A stretch of 64,000 bases of DNA from Solen grandis (lineage: Eukaryota > Mollusca > Bivalvia > Adapedonta > Solenidae), in assembly GCA_021229015.1 (NCBI GenBank), contig CM037792.1, positions 4,101,136-4,165,135 of the forward strand, read 5' to 3'. The notes under the pieces were generated by a model. That model did not search any database. It saw only the letters and a list, made by a program, of their open reading frames with translations, and had not been told where the DNA came from. The first letter of the stretch is position 1. Each line of letters begins with the position of its first letter. Shown in pieces: positions 1 through 10,790 of the stretch. The position numbers and the translations under genes were made by a program.

Positions 1-800
1 GAAGTCATGATAGTAGCAGTTTTAATACACATGTACTAGGTGGTAAATGCGGCGGTAGTAGCAATAGCTGCGGTGGGTAGTTGTAAAGAATGGTGGTTGT
101 AGTCATAGCGTTAGTAGTGTTGGAAAAAGTTAAAGCAATGGCGGTTGTGGTAGTTATGAAGTAAGTAGTGTTGGCAATAGTTAAAGCAATAGTGGTTGTA
201 ATAGTCATACCGTTAGTGGTGTTGGCGGCAATAGCTGAGGCAAAGGCGGTTGTAGATGTCATGGCGTTGGTGGTGTTGGCAATAGTCAAAGCAATGGTGG
301 TTGTGGAAGTCATGACGTTAGTAGTGTTGGCAATAGTTCAAGCAATGTTGGTTGTAATAGTCATGTCGTTAGTAGTGTTGGCAATAGCAATGGTGGTTGT
401 GGCAGTCATAGTTCAATGGTGGCTGTAGACGACATAGCGTTGGTGTTGGTGGCAATAACTAAAGCAATGGTGGTTGTAGAAGTCGTGGCGTTGGTGGTGT
501 TGGCAATAATTAACGCAATGGTGATTGGGGTAGTCATAGCATTGGTTTTGGTGGTGACAATACTAATAGTTGCGATGGTGGTGGTATTTGTAGCGTTTGT
601 GGTAGTAATAATAGAAGAAAGTGGTAGTGGTAGTTGTAGCTGTGGTGTTGGCGGTGTATGCGATGGTTGTAATAGTAATTGCGATTGCGGTTGTGGAAGT
701 AGCAGTAGTAGTGGTGGATATTGTAGTAGTAGTGGCGTTTGGTAGGAGAAGCGGTGCGAGTAGTTTGTAATGGTAGTAGTAGTAGTCATAGTCAGAGCCG
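1..800. repeat. GT-rich minisatellite, about 51-bp unit
   Basis: Degenerate tandem array built on units such as GTGTTGGCAATAGT followed by AAAGCAATGGTGGTTGT and a GTCATNNCGTTAGTG segment. Successive starts of GTGTTGGC between about 168 and 380 are 51-54 bp apart. After about 620 it decays into GTAGTAGTGG-type trinucleotide sequence. Because 51 is a multiple of three, long open frames with 17-residue periods appear on both strands; I read these as a by-product and not as genes. The array runs off the left edge of the window. Confidence 0.7.
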
Positions 801-1051
801 GGTTCAGGAGTTCAAGTTACTTGGGGGGTGGGGGCTATATTTAAAAAAAATGTAGGCAGTGACAATAGAGCCTGGCTTGTGAGAAGGGTGTACTTCCGGT
901 TGAACAGGGGATCCGGGGGAAGTCACCTGCGATTAGAAACAAATTATTATTAAGTTTAATCAATAACAGAAAGCCTCCTCCCCCTTTTTTGTGATTCAGC
1001 TGTGTGTATACTGAATATGCTCATTTACTATAGTTTATTGTATTGCATGCA

Positions 1052-1151
1052 NNNNNNNNNNNNNNNNNNNNNNNNNNNNNNNNNNNNNNNNNNNNNNNNN
1101 NNNNNNNNNNNNNNNNNNNNNNNNNNNNNNNNNNNNNNNNNNNNNNNNNNN
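1052..1151. other. Assembly gap (100 N)
   Basis: Exactly 100 N, the usual placeholder for a gap of unknown size. It lies just downstream (in gene sense) of the copy A transmembrane exon, where the tail exon of that copy would be expected, so the missing tail may be in the gap. Confidence 0.99.
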
Positions 1152-1202
1152 ATTAAAATACGGGCAAACAAAAACAGTCGGTTAGTGTCAAGAATACTTT
1201 AC

Positions 1203-4200
1203 CAGAATGTGAACAAGCAGCAGACGATCTCTGGTAAGAGCACGAGACCCACCGACAGACAAATCACTATGGCAACAGGAACCATGACGGGTCCAGGTTG
1301 GACAGGAACTGTGGTGAACATGTTCAGATATGCTGATGAAAATTTACAACTTAACCTTGTCAACACTGATTCTACGATTCTATGCCTTAAAATTAAGGAC
1401 TGTTTTCAGTTATTAGTGATACTCATATAAAGAATAATTTCATAAAAGTTCTATATAATATATGTAATATGCTATTTATATGTTTTAATTTTTAAAAAGG
1501 CGGATTTTTGTCACCCAAAACCTTCAAACATTTCAAAATTGTTCCAAATGACAAATACCTAAAATAAGTGAATTATACTTTCGTATCGATTCAAGCATCG
1601 AGTGCTAAAGTAAATAATTTATATAATGATAAATAAATGTTTCTCCTAACTTCGACTACATAATCTGCCAAATTGTTATTTATTTACATCCGAAAGCAAT
1701 TGTATTAACCAAGTTAATTTCAGAGTTCATTTGAAAGTATAGTGACGCAATTGTTTTAGAATATGTACGTAAACTTCCATATGAACATTATTAGCGGTCG
1801 AATGCTAATCATTTATCCCAAAATAATGACCACATACGCCGCCACCAGAGCCATCGAAAGTGATTAATACAAGTTTTGATAACTTGTTTCGTAATCCATG
1901 TAAGATGTATAAAGTTTAAATTTAACAAAGTAGAGATAAACAATTCATGTCATTATTCTTGATACAAACCATTGCCTTGTAAGAGTCTAGTCCCATTTGC
2001 AGTGGGGACAATATGCAGTGGTATATGTTCATCTGTCTGTTGGTCTACATTGGTCATGGAGTCTCCTTCCCTGAGTTGTTGGCAATAGGGAGAACATACA
2101 TTTTGTATCATATTGAGAAAGTACCCTCAATACTAACGATTTATGTACATGTTCTCAGAAAACGTCATTTTGTTTTCCAGAAAAATACTGAAAAATTACA
2201 TTGTGATTGGAAAATATCATAAGGTGGAGAGGTGCAAGGCTTTAATAATTATTATTAATATATGGATACGGACAGTAGATAACTCCGAAATCTATGGGCT
2301 CGATCCCAAATGTTTTAAGATTATTATGAGGAAACTATTGCTGCAACTAATAAGTATAAAAGCCTTTTAGGATCACAGCCAAAAATATATTTATTAAATC
2401 GTGATAATGCGAAATAAAGGTGTTTTTACGAAATACAGTATATAAAGGGGCATATATAGAAAGGGGCATGATTAAAAAGAAACTATAACGCGAACCAAAG
2501 GCGTTATAATGCAAAACAATGGCGAAATAACGCGAAAAAGGAGTAACAAGGCGAAGTTGAAACGCGTAATAACTAGGGCTTTGTATTACCAGTCCGCTTC
2601 CGATACGATATATTTTGCAATACGCAAATAGAAACACACAGTACAATAAAAGTAAAAACTGCTGGTAGTAAAGAAAAACACCTCACACGACATTTTGGCG
2701 AGAAATTTGGCGAGAAATTGCCTGTTTAATTGCATGTTGATTGACATCCTAATGAAACTTAAATGTTGTTCTATATGTTATAAACCAAATAATGCTTAGT
2801 TATATATTTCAGCTTCATATCTTATTAGGATTGTCAGAAACATACTTATCTAGGAAAAAAATAAAACTCAAAAGAGGGGACTTTTTTGCATCATTACAGA
2901 CTTTGATTATTATTTGCACCATTATTTGCTTAAACCCGATTTTTGTTGGATATACGATTCAGCCGACTCGGTCAGTACAGAAACTTCTGATACAATAAAT
3001 GTATTTCTCTAAAAGCTTATAACGATATACCGGTATATCGGATAAATCCTAGTAAAAGCGTTAATGAGAGTCCTCTTAATACGTAGGAGTTTAAACTTAG
3101 CGTTATTATGATATTTTGCATTTCTTTTCTTGTATATATGAATTTGAAATTCGCGTTATATTCCCTTTCTTTTGTAATAACGAGTTTCAAGTTTGCTTTT
3201 TTACGCCTTTGTTTCACGTTATTATGCATTTATTTCGCGTTATTATGTCTTTTATTGTTTCATATCAGACAACCTTCGAGTAAAAATCTGAACCGTAAAT
3301 TCATACAATATTTAAAAAAAATCATCCCATGGAATTGCCTAGCTGAAAAGGCTTTCAATATTTTTCTCAGGGTGCTCCAATAGCATGTTTGTCGAGAGCA
3401 TTGCTAGTAGATCTGTATTATCTTGATCTCATTTGTAACATCAAAATGCCCATGGGATATCAGATCAACCACGGAATATGTGGCTAACTATGCCATAATT
3501 GCTCATAACTGTGTAGAATCAAAGCGCACAATGCGCTGAGAGAGGACAGCCGGACTAACAGGAAAACGCTGTGATTCTCAATTATTGATACAATAGAGGC
3601 AATAGCCACATGACGCAAAAACTCCACACACTCACCCACAACTATAATCGGTAGTAAGACAATCGAATCCGCAACCTGTTTTTTACAACAAAAAAAAATC
3701 CGGAATTAGGATCATAAACCTGACTGTATGAACTTCAGAAGTAAGTAATTCCCTAGGACTCGATTTATATACACTATCTACTGTTACTTTAGTGTAGAAC
3801 TTGACAAGGTACTTGATTGTTTTAGATACTTGAATGTTTGTTTCTATTTCAAAGTTAATAAATGCTGTGGGAGAAACCTAACTCGCTTTCATGCACAATT
3901 ACGCGTGAACTACTTTAGGTGAATTACAGACATTCGAAACGCTACTTTTTTTAAAGGAGTAGTTCTTCAAGTATGTAAAATGGGTTGCTGTTCTGGTTTG
4001 TAAGTGTCACGGATATATTGTTTACGCTTAAAATGGATGTTTACAGAGCAAAATAGCACGGTTACAAAGGTCTGCGTAACATATTCCATTCGCATCCGAC
4101 ACTAAGCGCGGAGGAGTACAGTTAGACTTGTCATGGAAAATATGCAAATTAGCAAGGTCAACGATGCCTGGTAAGAGTTTGTAGCTAATGAAAACGGCAG

Positions 4201-6265
4201 CAAGCTGCCGTCTAAAAATGACACTCAATATTTGTTGATGTATGCTTTAAAATTAAACTTCTATCGTATTATTTTGTATAATTTTAACTAGTTATCATGT
4301 ATGAAAGACCTCGGTTCACATGTGTACTCTATATCGGCAAAGTTATCCAAATATGGTAGATGTTTCACTGTACAATTACACTGGTTCCAACATAGTTGTG
4401 AGATGTTTTGTTGTAGATCAGTGTCCTTCTTCGGTTGAGTCACATCGCAGTTTTGGTTACAATAGTTGCTGCCACAGCTTAAGGAAACTGTTCCCCGCTG
4501 TTTACAATTCTGATAGGTGGAAAAAAACGATAATACGAAGACATACTGACTATTGTTGCACCGTAAGTTCCCTCCACAGGGGACATCTACGCCCTCAAGT
4601 CAGCAAATCCTCGTGGTTACAGCTCATCCTACCCGACCAAAACATATTCCAATTATATACATATAGTCATCTTTGATAACTATATGTTCACCTCTTATAT
4701 ACTGTATTTCGTTAAATATGATGTTTTTAATGACATGAATAGCATATTTCCATTATATGGATTTAAACAGATTTTCTGAAACCCCTTCCCACTTTTTGGA
4801 ATAGTTTAAAAATTGGCTTAATTAGATATAATCTTGTTTCGTATCATTCAAGCCAACTCGTTTATTATATCAATTAATCGATGACCACTCGTATTACGTC
4901 CTTTATTTAAAATGTAACTGCTTTCACACTTGAACTTATTATCATATGTTAAGTACTCGGTTCACATCTGTACTCTATTTCCACAAATGTAGTTCTATAA
5001 GGCAGTTGTTTCACGTACAGTTTCTCTGGTTCCTACAAAGCTGTGAGATGTTCTGCTGTAGATCAACGTCCTTCGTCATGTTAGTCACATCGCAGTAGTG
5101 GCTACAGTAGTGTACTCCACAGGTTGAAGAATCAGTTCCCCGCATACAATTCCGACTGGTCGAGAAAGCCGATACTATGGAGACAGACTGGCTGCTAGTG
5201 CAATTTAAGTCTTCACCACAAAGGCCGTCTGTGCCTCCCTTTCTACAAATCCGAATGGTCGCAGCCCTTACTATATGGCCTGGACAGATTTATATGATAA
5301 AACCTTTTAAAGTGATATCAAAAGGAAGTTTTCAGATAATTTTAATGAATTTCACTAAAAGATCCATATGCTAATTTTGTCGTCCACCATCTTGCACTAC
5401 TTTTATTTTTACAATTATATTTTAGATAAAGTATCTTTGTGTTGCACAGTATGAATATATTGTTTGGATGTATTCAAAATGTGTTCTTTTCATTATGTAA
5501 TGTACCAGTTGTAACGTTTGAGTTTGACATTTGAATTATATACTTAGATCATGCGCCTTCTAGCAGTCTCATCATGCTAAACCATTTCACTTCTTAATAA
5601 TTTCAAAAAATCTTCAGTGCATAAGGAAGTTATAGCCTGGTGTAACGTTATGAAAGTTACCCGCGATGACAGTATTTTATGAAAGACGTGCATATCTGCA
5701 CGCATCCTTGGGAAAGGGTTTTAAGCAACGGTTAGTTTGAGTTAAGGTTAATTAGGTTACGAAAAGAGTAATCGGCTATTAGACATTTTCCGAGCTTTAA
5801 GATATGAAAAAAAACAACAACAAAAAAACACACACAAAAAAACGAGGTAATTTTCATCATTGTTTAAATTTCAAAATGTGACATCGTATAAGGTCTATTT
5901 TAGCCATTTTGACATTCAAACTCTATGTGTGCTCTTTACCTTTGTGCTATGAACCTGAGTAATAGTCCCTGCATAGATAAATAATTGTTATAAGTAATTT
6001 TAAGATTTCTCAGTGCCTTACAAAGTTAAGGTCCGGACAAATAAAGTTGATATTTATAAACCGAAAACATTTTTATTTTGTTTGAATACCGGGTTAAATT
6101 GATTTAGGGAATAAATGTGGTGTTCTATTCTTTTGCAGTTTTATAACGATGACTATACGTTTGTGTCCATTGTTCACGTATCTTTAGGTATACATCTTAC
6201 AAATAATTGATGTCAATCTTGCCTGTGCATATAAAAGTTGTGAGTACTAAAATAATATCCATCAT
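1203..6265 (-). pseudogene. Lectin-receptor copy A (decayed)
   Basis: Remains of a minus-strand lectin-type receptor gene of the B1 kind. The signal exon 6223-6265 encodes MMDIILVLTTFICTG and ends in ACAG followed by a GC donor (GCAAGA). A lectin exon at 4957-5279 keeps the acceptor and the Cys pattern (TRIC, GLCG, NISQLC, IEYRC) but has a one-base deletion after NCT that gives a stop. A second lectin exon at about 4311-4640 has a stop right after RIC and no clean splice sites. A linker-like segment is at 1970-2070. The transmembrane exon 1203-1308 is open, 106 nt like the one in B1, with a hydrophobic run VPVAIVICLSVGLVLL. No tail exon is visible before the gap. I infer a pseudogene; a functional alternative transcript that avoids both damaged lectin exons is not excluded. 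Confidence 0.65.
2397..3250. repeat. Inverted-repeat element with GCGTTATTATG motifs
   Basis: The left part (2397-2570) carries repeated AATAACGCGAAA and GCGTTATAATGC strings. The right part (3090-3250) carries the complementary TTTCGCGTTATTATG strings. The arms face each other across about 500 bp, as in a foldback or long-arm MITE. No coding capacity is visible. The ends are approximate and I see no clear target-site duplication. Confidence 0.4.
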
Positions 6266-6699
6266 TATTTCTGAATCGTGCTGTAGGCTCATTGGATGAA
6301 AACCGAACATTGATAAAACAGAAGGAAGTGACATGACATTCTCACGTATCAATGATACATATAAATAATGGAATTGATTGTATTATTGTATTCGTTTATG
6401 GAGAAAATGTAAATATGATTTAATATCCTGTTTACTCTGTTTCCCTGTTTACTCGACTTTAAGTAGCTTAGCTCGTTCTAAGATGTTTGGTAGGAAAAAA
6501 AGTTTTTTCTTCTCTCTCGTTAAAATTGATTAAGTCTCTGATTCCCGATAAATAAACTCGGCAAGTGCTGGTCACATTGCCTGAGAAAACGCTATTTTTG
6601 TAAACACCCACTTCAGGGAAATGCTCGAAATAGGTGCAGTGGCACCCAATGGTACGTTAAGCAACATTGCGCCTTCACCAGTTCCAGGTAGCGAATTCG

Positions 6700-7012
6700 T
6701 AATGTGATCAGTCATGGAAAAAGAAATTCTAAATATAGGTTTTATAATTTAAAATATAGGATAAATACCATTCGTAACACAATTGCCTGTAATAAAGAAC
6801 CACCCACCCCAATCTTTTTTCACGGAATGTTGTATAGGGTGACCATACGTCTGTAGATGGTATTGATAGACGTAATACATACAGATAGTTAAACATTAAA
6901 TATTTAGTCAATGACCATCTGTGAACGAATTTTAGGGGGTAAATGTGGATCATTAAATTTAGGATAGAGTTTTAGTATACTTCAAAGTCTGACATCAAGT
7001 TTGTAACTTGTT
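6700..7012. repeat. Cluster-internal duplicated segment, copy 1 of 3
   Basis: Intergenic sequence upstream of copy A that aligns by eye with 18700-18950 and 45640-45890. All share a TAGGTTTTATAAT-like start, a CCATTCGTAACGC-like string, GATATTGATAGAC, and TAATACACACAGAT. From about 6979 to 7012 it continues into sequence matching 42190-42236, until the Ngaro-type insertion interrupts it. No coding potential seen. It marks the units of the tandem duplication. Confidence 0.6.
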
Positions 7013-7469
7013 ATTGGGGGATTCAAGGACAGGCAGTTGCTTAGCGGCACAAACACGAGCAAAGATCCATGATATCATAATCAATAGAATGCTCACTTTT
7101 CTATTATAATTGTAAGGCAATGATCACAATAATAGGCGCTCTAAGCACAAACAGCCAAAAATAAGGACCTTTGCAAATGCACTATGCCACCCCACAATTG
7201 ACCGACCTAAGTAAAACAACAAGCAATTAACCACATCATATTTTTGTATTCAAATACACATTTATCAAATTGAAATACACATTTATAAAAATTAAATACA
7301 CAAAATCCAAATTGCATATTCACAACCTAACACCCCCCACCCACCCCCATTTTGGCACTGTTTGGGCCTGGTTCCCATTCCCATCGTGTTAATCCACTTG
7401 ACTAACAGGACACCGGACAAATTGTCGTATAGGGCGACCTTAGACAGCAATTCGTGAAAGCCCAAATAG

Positions 7470-7870
7470 GCAAAAATTCAATAAATGTATAGCAGCCCAA
7501 ATAGGCAAATAAATGTATAGCAGCCCAAATAGGCAAATAAATGTATAGCTTTAAATCTGCCCCAACAGGCTATAACTTCCACAATACTCCAAAGGGCGAA
7601 AACTTCAAATCTGCCCCAAAGGGCTATAACTTCAAATATACCCCAAAGGGCTTCAACTTCAAATATACCCCACATGGCTAAAACTTCAAATCTGCCCCAA
7701 AGGGCTTCACCTTCAAATCAACAAAATTCAACTTAAAGTATGCCCTAAAAGGTTTCAAAAATAATATATGCCCCAAAATGCTTGAACTCAAATTATGCCC
7801 CAAAGGGCGTCTACTTAAAATAATCCCCACAGGGCTTCAACTTGAAATATGCCACAAAAGGCTTCAAATA
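7470..7870. repeat. Minisatellite inside the Ngaro-type trailer
   Basis: Three units of about 29 bp (AGCAGCCCAAATAGGCAAA plus TAAATGTAT) at 7470-7550 are followed by about a dozen units of about 27 bp of the form CTTCAAATNTGCCCCAAAGGG to 7870. It lies in the 3' noncoding part of the retrotransposon in element sense. It may belong to the element's terminal repeat region or be a later expansion. Confidence 0.7.
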
Positions 7871-8185
7871 TATCAGATTATAATACAACCAAATTCAAAC
7901 TGCTGATAACTATGCATGTATTTTGCTGTCGGCCAACTGGCCCCAACGCTGATCGAAAATTGTCGACAAGGCGGCGGGGCCACCGCCAAAATATTTGATG
8001 GGGAACCGTTTTGGCACAGAAAAATATAAATCTTAAGTAAATTTAACGAATTGCTGGATGGGAACAGGAACCATTTCTCCCAAAACAGACTACTTAAAAC
8101 AAGTAGCAAAACCTGAAAAGAATGCCTCTAATGCAGACGACAACTGATTTATGAAAATGCAATTTCCTAAAAATGTCAATTGCAC

Positions 8186-8665
8186 TCAATCACTTAGGTA
8201 ATAAATGTCTGATGTTTCCATTAAATCAGTATGTCTGATGTAGAAACCATTGTTTCTAACAACCAAAGCTGCCGCATAACTGTTTAGCCGCTTCCTTGCC
8301 GACTCCATTGCGGCAAAATTAGTGGAGTACCGCCACCTTCTCCTGGGCAGAGTTTCTGACCAAATTATTCTAACATGAAAATTTTCCAATATGTATTTCA
8401 CTAGCTCATCTACATAAAAACGCAAACGCTTAACTGGAATACGACCTAAATCATTCCCCCCGCAATGCAAGATTATAACATCTGGATTATCCCCGACAGC
8501 TTTCAATGTTTTAAGCTTGTGAATAGCTTCTACCAGTGACATGCCACCATATCCCTGCCACCAAATGTCTGTGAAATCCAACCCAAGGTTCGGGCCACCT
8601 GGGCGCTGCCTGGCAACAACGAAGGCACGCTTCACTATGGAAGATCCCAACAACCAGACCTTTGT
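8186..8665 (-). CDS. SGNH/GDSL-like hydrolase of the Ngaro-type element
   Basis: Open frame of about 155 residues. It begins just inside VWLLGSSIVKR, where the GSS corresponds to the nucleophile block (GxS) of SGNH hydrolases. DVIILHCGGNDLG matches the GxND oxyanion block. The C-terminal FYIRHTDL region is where the catalytic Asp/His block would be expected, but the usual DxxH spacing is not obvious. No ATG precedes the domain in frame close by, so the product was probably made by readthrough, splicing or frameshift from the upstream recombinase frame. SGNH domains are known passengers in Ngaro elements. Their role is unproven; esterase activity is only an inference from the family. This frame has no internal stop but sits in a dead element. 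Confidence 0.6.
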   Translation of the reverse strand, partial: TKVWLLGSSIVKRAFVVARQRPGGPNLGLDFTDIWWQGYGGMSLVEAIHKLKTLKAVGDNPDVIILHCGGNDLGRIPVKRLRFYVDELVKYILENFHVRIIWSETLPRRRWRYSTNFAAMESARKRLNSYAAALVVRNNGFYIRHTDLMETSDIYYLSD

Positions 8666-8748
8666 AACACCTACAATAACTTTGGTAAAATTACAACCAA
8701 CTCACTTAATGCAGAAGATACCTGTGACGCTAATAATACATATGGGGT

Positions 8749-9750
8749 TTAGATTATCTTTGGAAGCGTGTACACAGGAATTGGTTTCACATATAACTTG
8801 TTAGCATCCGACCGCCATCTGCCTGCACGTTTAGTTATCAGCTGTGCAGCCGACCATGGCGGCAGCAGTTGCTGCTCCGATGCGAAAAGAATGGGAAGAA
8901 TAGTTACTGTAATCTAAATGCAGCCTACACAAACACTTTTTCAATAAAGCAGTAAATTGGTACCGAGTAAGCGGAGACCCATCTAAATGACAATAAAAAG
9001 CGGCCCTCCAGACTTATGGCGCTGCTCCATAAAACCTTGCATTGCAAGCACTGGACATAGTATCACTCCAGTACGACAAAGCCTCAAATGTGAACCAGTG
9101 CCATACTGATCTGTTTTTGAACGTCTAATGAAGACTGTGATGGCCCCACCATCTGCCTCAATCGCAACATCTGACCATAAAATAGCATTTGAATAATTAT
9201 TCTTACTAATAGCAGCCAATTCACTAATGCGCAAAAAGGCGAAAAATGCAAGGCAGTATGCAGCTGTGAATAAACGAGTTTCATACACATTACTGCAAGT
9301 AGTTGGCAAAATTGCCAAAACTGACCGAAGAATATCCGCAGTTATAGGTAACCGGACTGGACATTTCCTGTCTGATCTTTTAATACCCTCTAAAGATTTT
9401 TGAACAACATAATTATCAGAAACGTCAGTCACACCCATAACCTTGCAATGGAAACCAACCGCATTTATGTAAAGTCGGGCTGTAATATGCGTGAGCCCTT
9501 GCAATGACAACCATGCTATAAAAAGTGAAATATCCCCAAAAGTGGGAGGCCAGACCTTTACAAAATTATACTCTGAACGAAATTTCTCGAAGCTATCCAA
9601 ACCATTAGCATATGCACTCTTAGTATTGTCAGCCAAAGAAGCATTCAAAAGTCGCTCAGATTCAGCATGCAAATGATTGATCGAAATCGTTCTGGTATTC
9701 CCAGAGGTTCCTTGTCGGCTGAAGGAGGCTCTCTCCGGAAACGGACCCAC
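8749..9750 (-). pseudogene. Tyrosine recombinase of the Ngaro-type element, frameshifted
   Basis: The N-terminal part (9750-8983) has the SAM-like core-binding region (TKSAYANGLDSFEKF, FIAWLSLQGL) and the first catalytic Arg block (FLRISELAAI). It stops at 8983, right after GGPLF. The C-terminal catalytic part continues in other frames. HSFRIGAA (the HxxR block) is at about 8865-8890, and GRWRSDANKLYV, with the presumed nucleophile Tyr, is at about 8780-8825. So at least two indels split the domain. The enzyme would cut and rejoin a circular DNA copy during integration. The 5' end overlaps the RT-RNase H frame by about 100 bases in a different frame. Confidence 0.7.
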
Positions 9751-10790
9751 TGTTTTCGAGAAATAGAATCAGCGATTGAATTATGCTCAGAAGCAATATG
9801 GCTTGCTTTGAAAATAATCTCAATCTCCATGGCAAGCAATACAAAATGTCTAACCAACTGCATGAGACGCTTTGATTTTGTAGTTTGCTTATTTATAACA
9901 GCTACTAATGCTTCGTTATCAATATGTAATAAAACCCTACTATGACTTAAATGGACTCCCCACAAAGTTAACGCAAGCAGCACAGGCACCATTTCAAAAG
10001 AGGTAATATCCTTCAAAATTATATCAACACACCAAGCTTGAGGCCACTGAAAGTAAGCCCACTGATTGCGAAAATAACAACCGCAACCCATCCCCACTGC
10101 ACCTGCACTATCGGTGAAAAGCTGCAAAACTTCACTGTCTATCCACACGCATGGTGGAATATGAGCAACCCCATTGAAATGCTCAAAAAACATTGACCAC
10201 ATACCTAAATGCTGTCTCATACTGTGAGTAATACGAAGCAAGTGAAATGATAGCTTAATGGGGACCATAGCATCATAAAAACGCCTTAAAAATGCCCTTC
10301 CAGAGCGTACAGCTCTACTGAAAAAAGACAGTTTGCCAACAAGAGACTGAAATTCTCTTAAAGTAATTTTCTTTCGAGAATATGCATTTGATACTGCAGT
10401 TATCAGTTCCTCCAATCTATGCAAAGGAATCCTGACAACCATTTTAACTGTATCTAACTCAAGACCTAGAAATACCAAAGTGATACAAAGACCAATAGAC
10501 TTCTCACTGGCTACCGGAACCTGCAGCAAATTACACACCTGGTCAAAGGTGTTGACAAGGGTCTGACAATTGCCTGTACCCTGAGCTCCCCCAAAGATAA
10601 AGTCATCTAAATAATGATCAAGGCTATCTAAACCTGATAAAAAATTAACCATCCAATGTAAGAAAGTTGCAAATTTTTCAAACAAAGCACATGACACTTT
10701 ACAACCCATAGGCAAAAACTTGTCAAAATATATATTACCATCCCCATCTTTTAACCCTAATAAGTGAAATTCGGAAGGGGATACTCGCAA
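9645..10790 (-). pseudogene. Reverse transcriptase-RNase H of the Ngaro-type element
   Basis: The 381-codon frame contains the RT palm motif YLDDF (in DHYLDDFIFGG) and a DIRS-type thumb (FLGLELDT, LREFQSLVGKLSF). It then has an RNase H domain with FTDSAGAVGMGCG, an SFEMVPVL acidic block, HIDNEALVAVIN, and a terminal SIADSISRK. The RT fingers and catalytic motif A precede it in the ORF ending at 10757. The two frames overlap by 34 bases and are offset by a small indel next to motif A, so the full RT cannot be made without a frameshift. The overlap is a decay lesion more likely than a programmed site, because it falls within a conserved motif. Confidence 0.7.

Noticed and set aside
1002..1430. 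Frame crossing the first N gap
   Set aside because: It includes the 100 N placeholder, and its right part is the antisense of the copy A membrane exon.
10757..10790. Programmed frameshift between the Gag/RT and RT-RNase H frames of the Ngaro-type element
   Set aside because: The offset falls inside a conserved RT motif and not at a domain boundary, and no slippery heptamer is evident. Other frameshifts in the element point to simple decay.
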